From an uncultured Rikenella sp. (GTDB lineage Bacteria > Bacteroidota > Bacteroidia > Bacteroidales > Rikenellaceae): 64,000 bases of DNA. Location: NCBI RefSeq assembly GCF_910577125.1, contig NZ_CAJTMN010000001.1:1-64000 (forward strand). Direction: 5' to 3'. The notes under the pieces were generated by a model, which had not been told where the DNA came from, ran no database searches, and was given only the letters and a program-made list of their open reading frames with translations. Below are positions 60,709-64,000 of this stretch, piece after piece (positions within the stretch are counted from its first letter, which is position 1; each line of letters opens with the position of its first letter). The translations under genes and the position numbers were made by a program.

Positions 60709-60769
60709 ATGCCCGCTTTTCCGAAGCGGCTTGATTTAAGCAAACTTCTTCGGAAAAACGGGCATTTTA
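60709..60769. terminator. Hairpin between uvrA and the DUF349 gene
   Basis: ATGCCCGCTTTTCCGAAG (60709-60726) against CTTCGGAAAAACGGGCAT (60748-60765), 18 bp with one mismatch, followed by TTTTAG. It terminates uvrA but also falls in the leader of a transcript from the promoter just upstream, so it may attenuate the DUF349 gene. Confidence 0.65.
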
Positions 60770-60799
60770 GATTATAGTCAATCCAATCCACCTGAAAAC

Positions 60800-64000
<3,201 letters not shown>

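Overview
The window reads as chromosomal DNA of a GC-rich Bacteroidales bacterium, most likely Rikenellaceae (Alistipes-like). The grounds are a FimB/fimbrillin lipoprotein cluster with a DUF3575 protein, an Rnf operon led by an RseC-like gene, an ACAD-EtfAB operon, DUF2027-Smr, golvesin-domain and DUF349 proteins, and Bacteroidota-type promoters (TTTG, about 20 nt, TAnnTTTG). Genus is inference; no rRNA is present.

Layout. 1-2.0 kb: a gene tail, a DHA2 drug exporter and tRNA-Asp. 2.0-7.4 kb: a surface-fimbria operon (OmpA-like/DUF3575 anchor, FimB-like protein, two tandem fimbrillins) closed by a 23-bp hairpin. 7.4-15.5 kb: phosphate transporter with PhoU-like tail, MATE exporter, ruvA, an OmpH-like lipoprotein, DUF456 and HEAT-repeat proteins. 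15.5-21.1 kb: the rnf operon (rseC-like, B, C, D, G, E, A), a membrane ferredoxin:NAD+ oxidoreductase. 21.3-25.3 kb: nadB, an IPT/TIG lipoprotein preceded by a compound inverted repeat, and rnpB. 25.3-31.7 kb: DUF2027-Smr protein, queA, a PfpI protein, a YgiQ radical SAM protein and dnaB, then tRNA-Ser. 31.9-41.0 kb, minus strand: sensor-like protein-trkH-SPOR-nfeD-floA, and VOC-golvesin amidase-phosphoesterase. 41-46.6 kb, plus strand: rarA, kdsA, an unknown gene, a BamA/TamA-like barrel and a peroxiredoxin. 46.9-54.2 kb, minus strand: acyl-CoA dehydrogenase/etfA/etfB, lepB, dapB, purA. 54.3-64 kb: cvfB, a nitrilase-family amidase, a TSUP transporter, a lytic transglycosylase, uvrA, a DUF349 protein and pyrG, cut by the window edge.

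Much of the content is housekeeping (replication and repair, envelope biogenesis, nucleotide and NAD synthesis) plus anaerobic energy metabolism (Rnf and EtfAB-ACAD). No CRISPR array, phage, transposase or canonical defence island is visible.

The least explained structures are a family of about 270-300 bp intergenic repeats at 11.55, 24.98 and 46.58 kb, with nested inverted repeats and a central stem-loop whose sequence differs in every copy, and a two-hairpin compound palindrome at 24.29-24.45 kb. Other points are an SSB-like C-terminal tip on DnaB, an amidase split by a golvesin domain, a second SGAT motif on RnfG, and face-to-face overlapping promoters between queA and the DUF2027-Smr gene.
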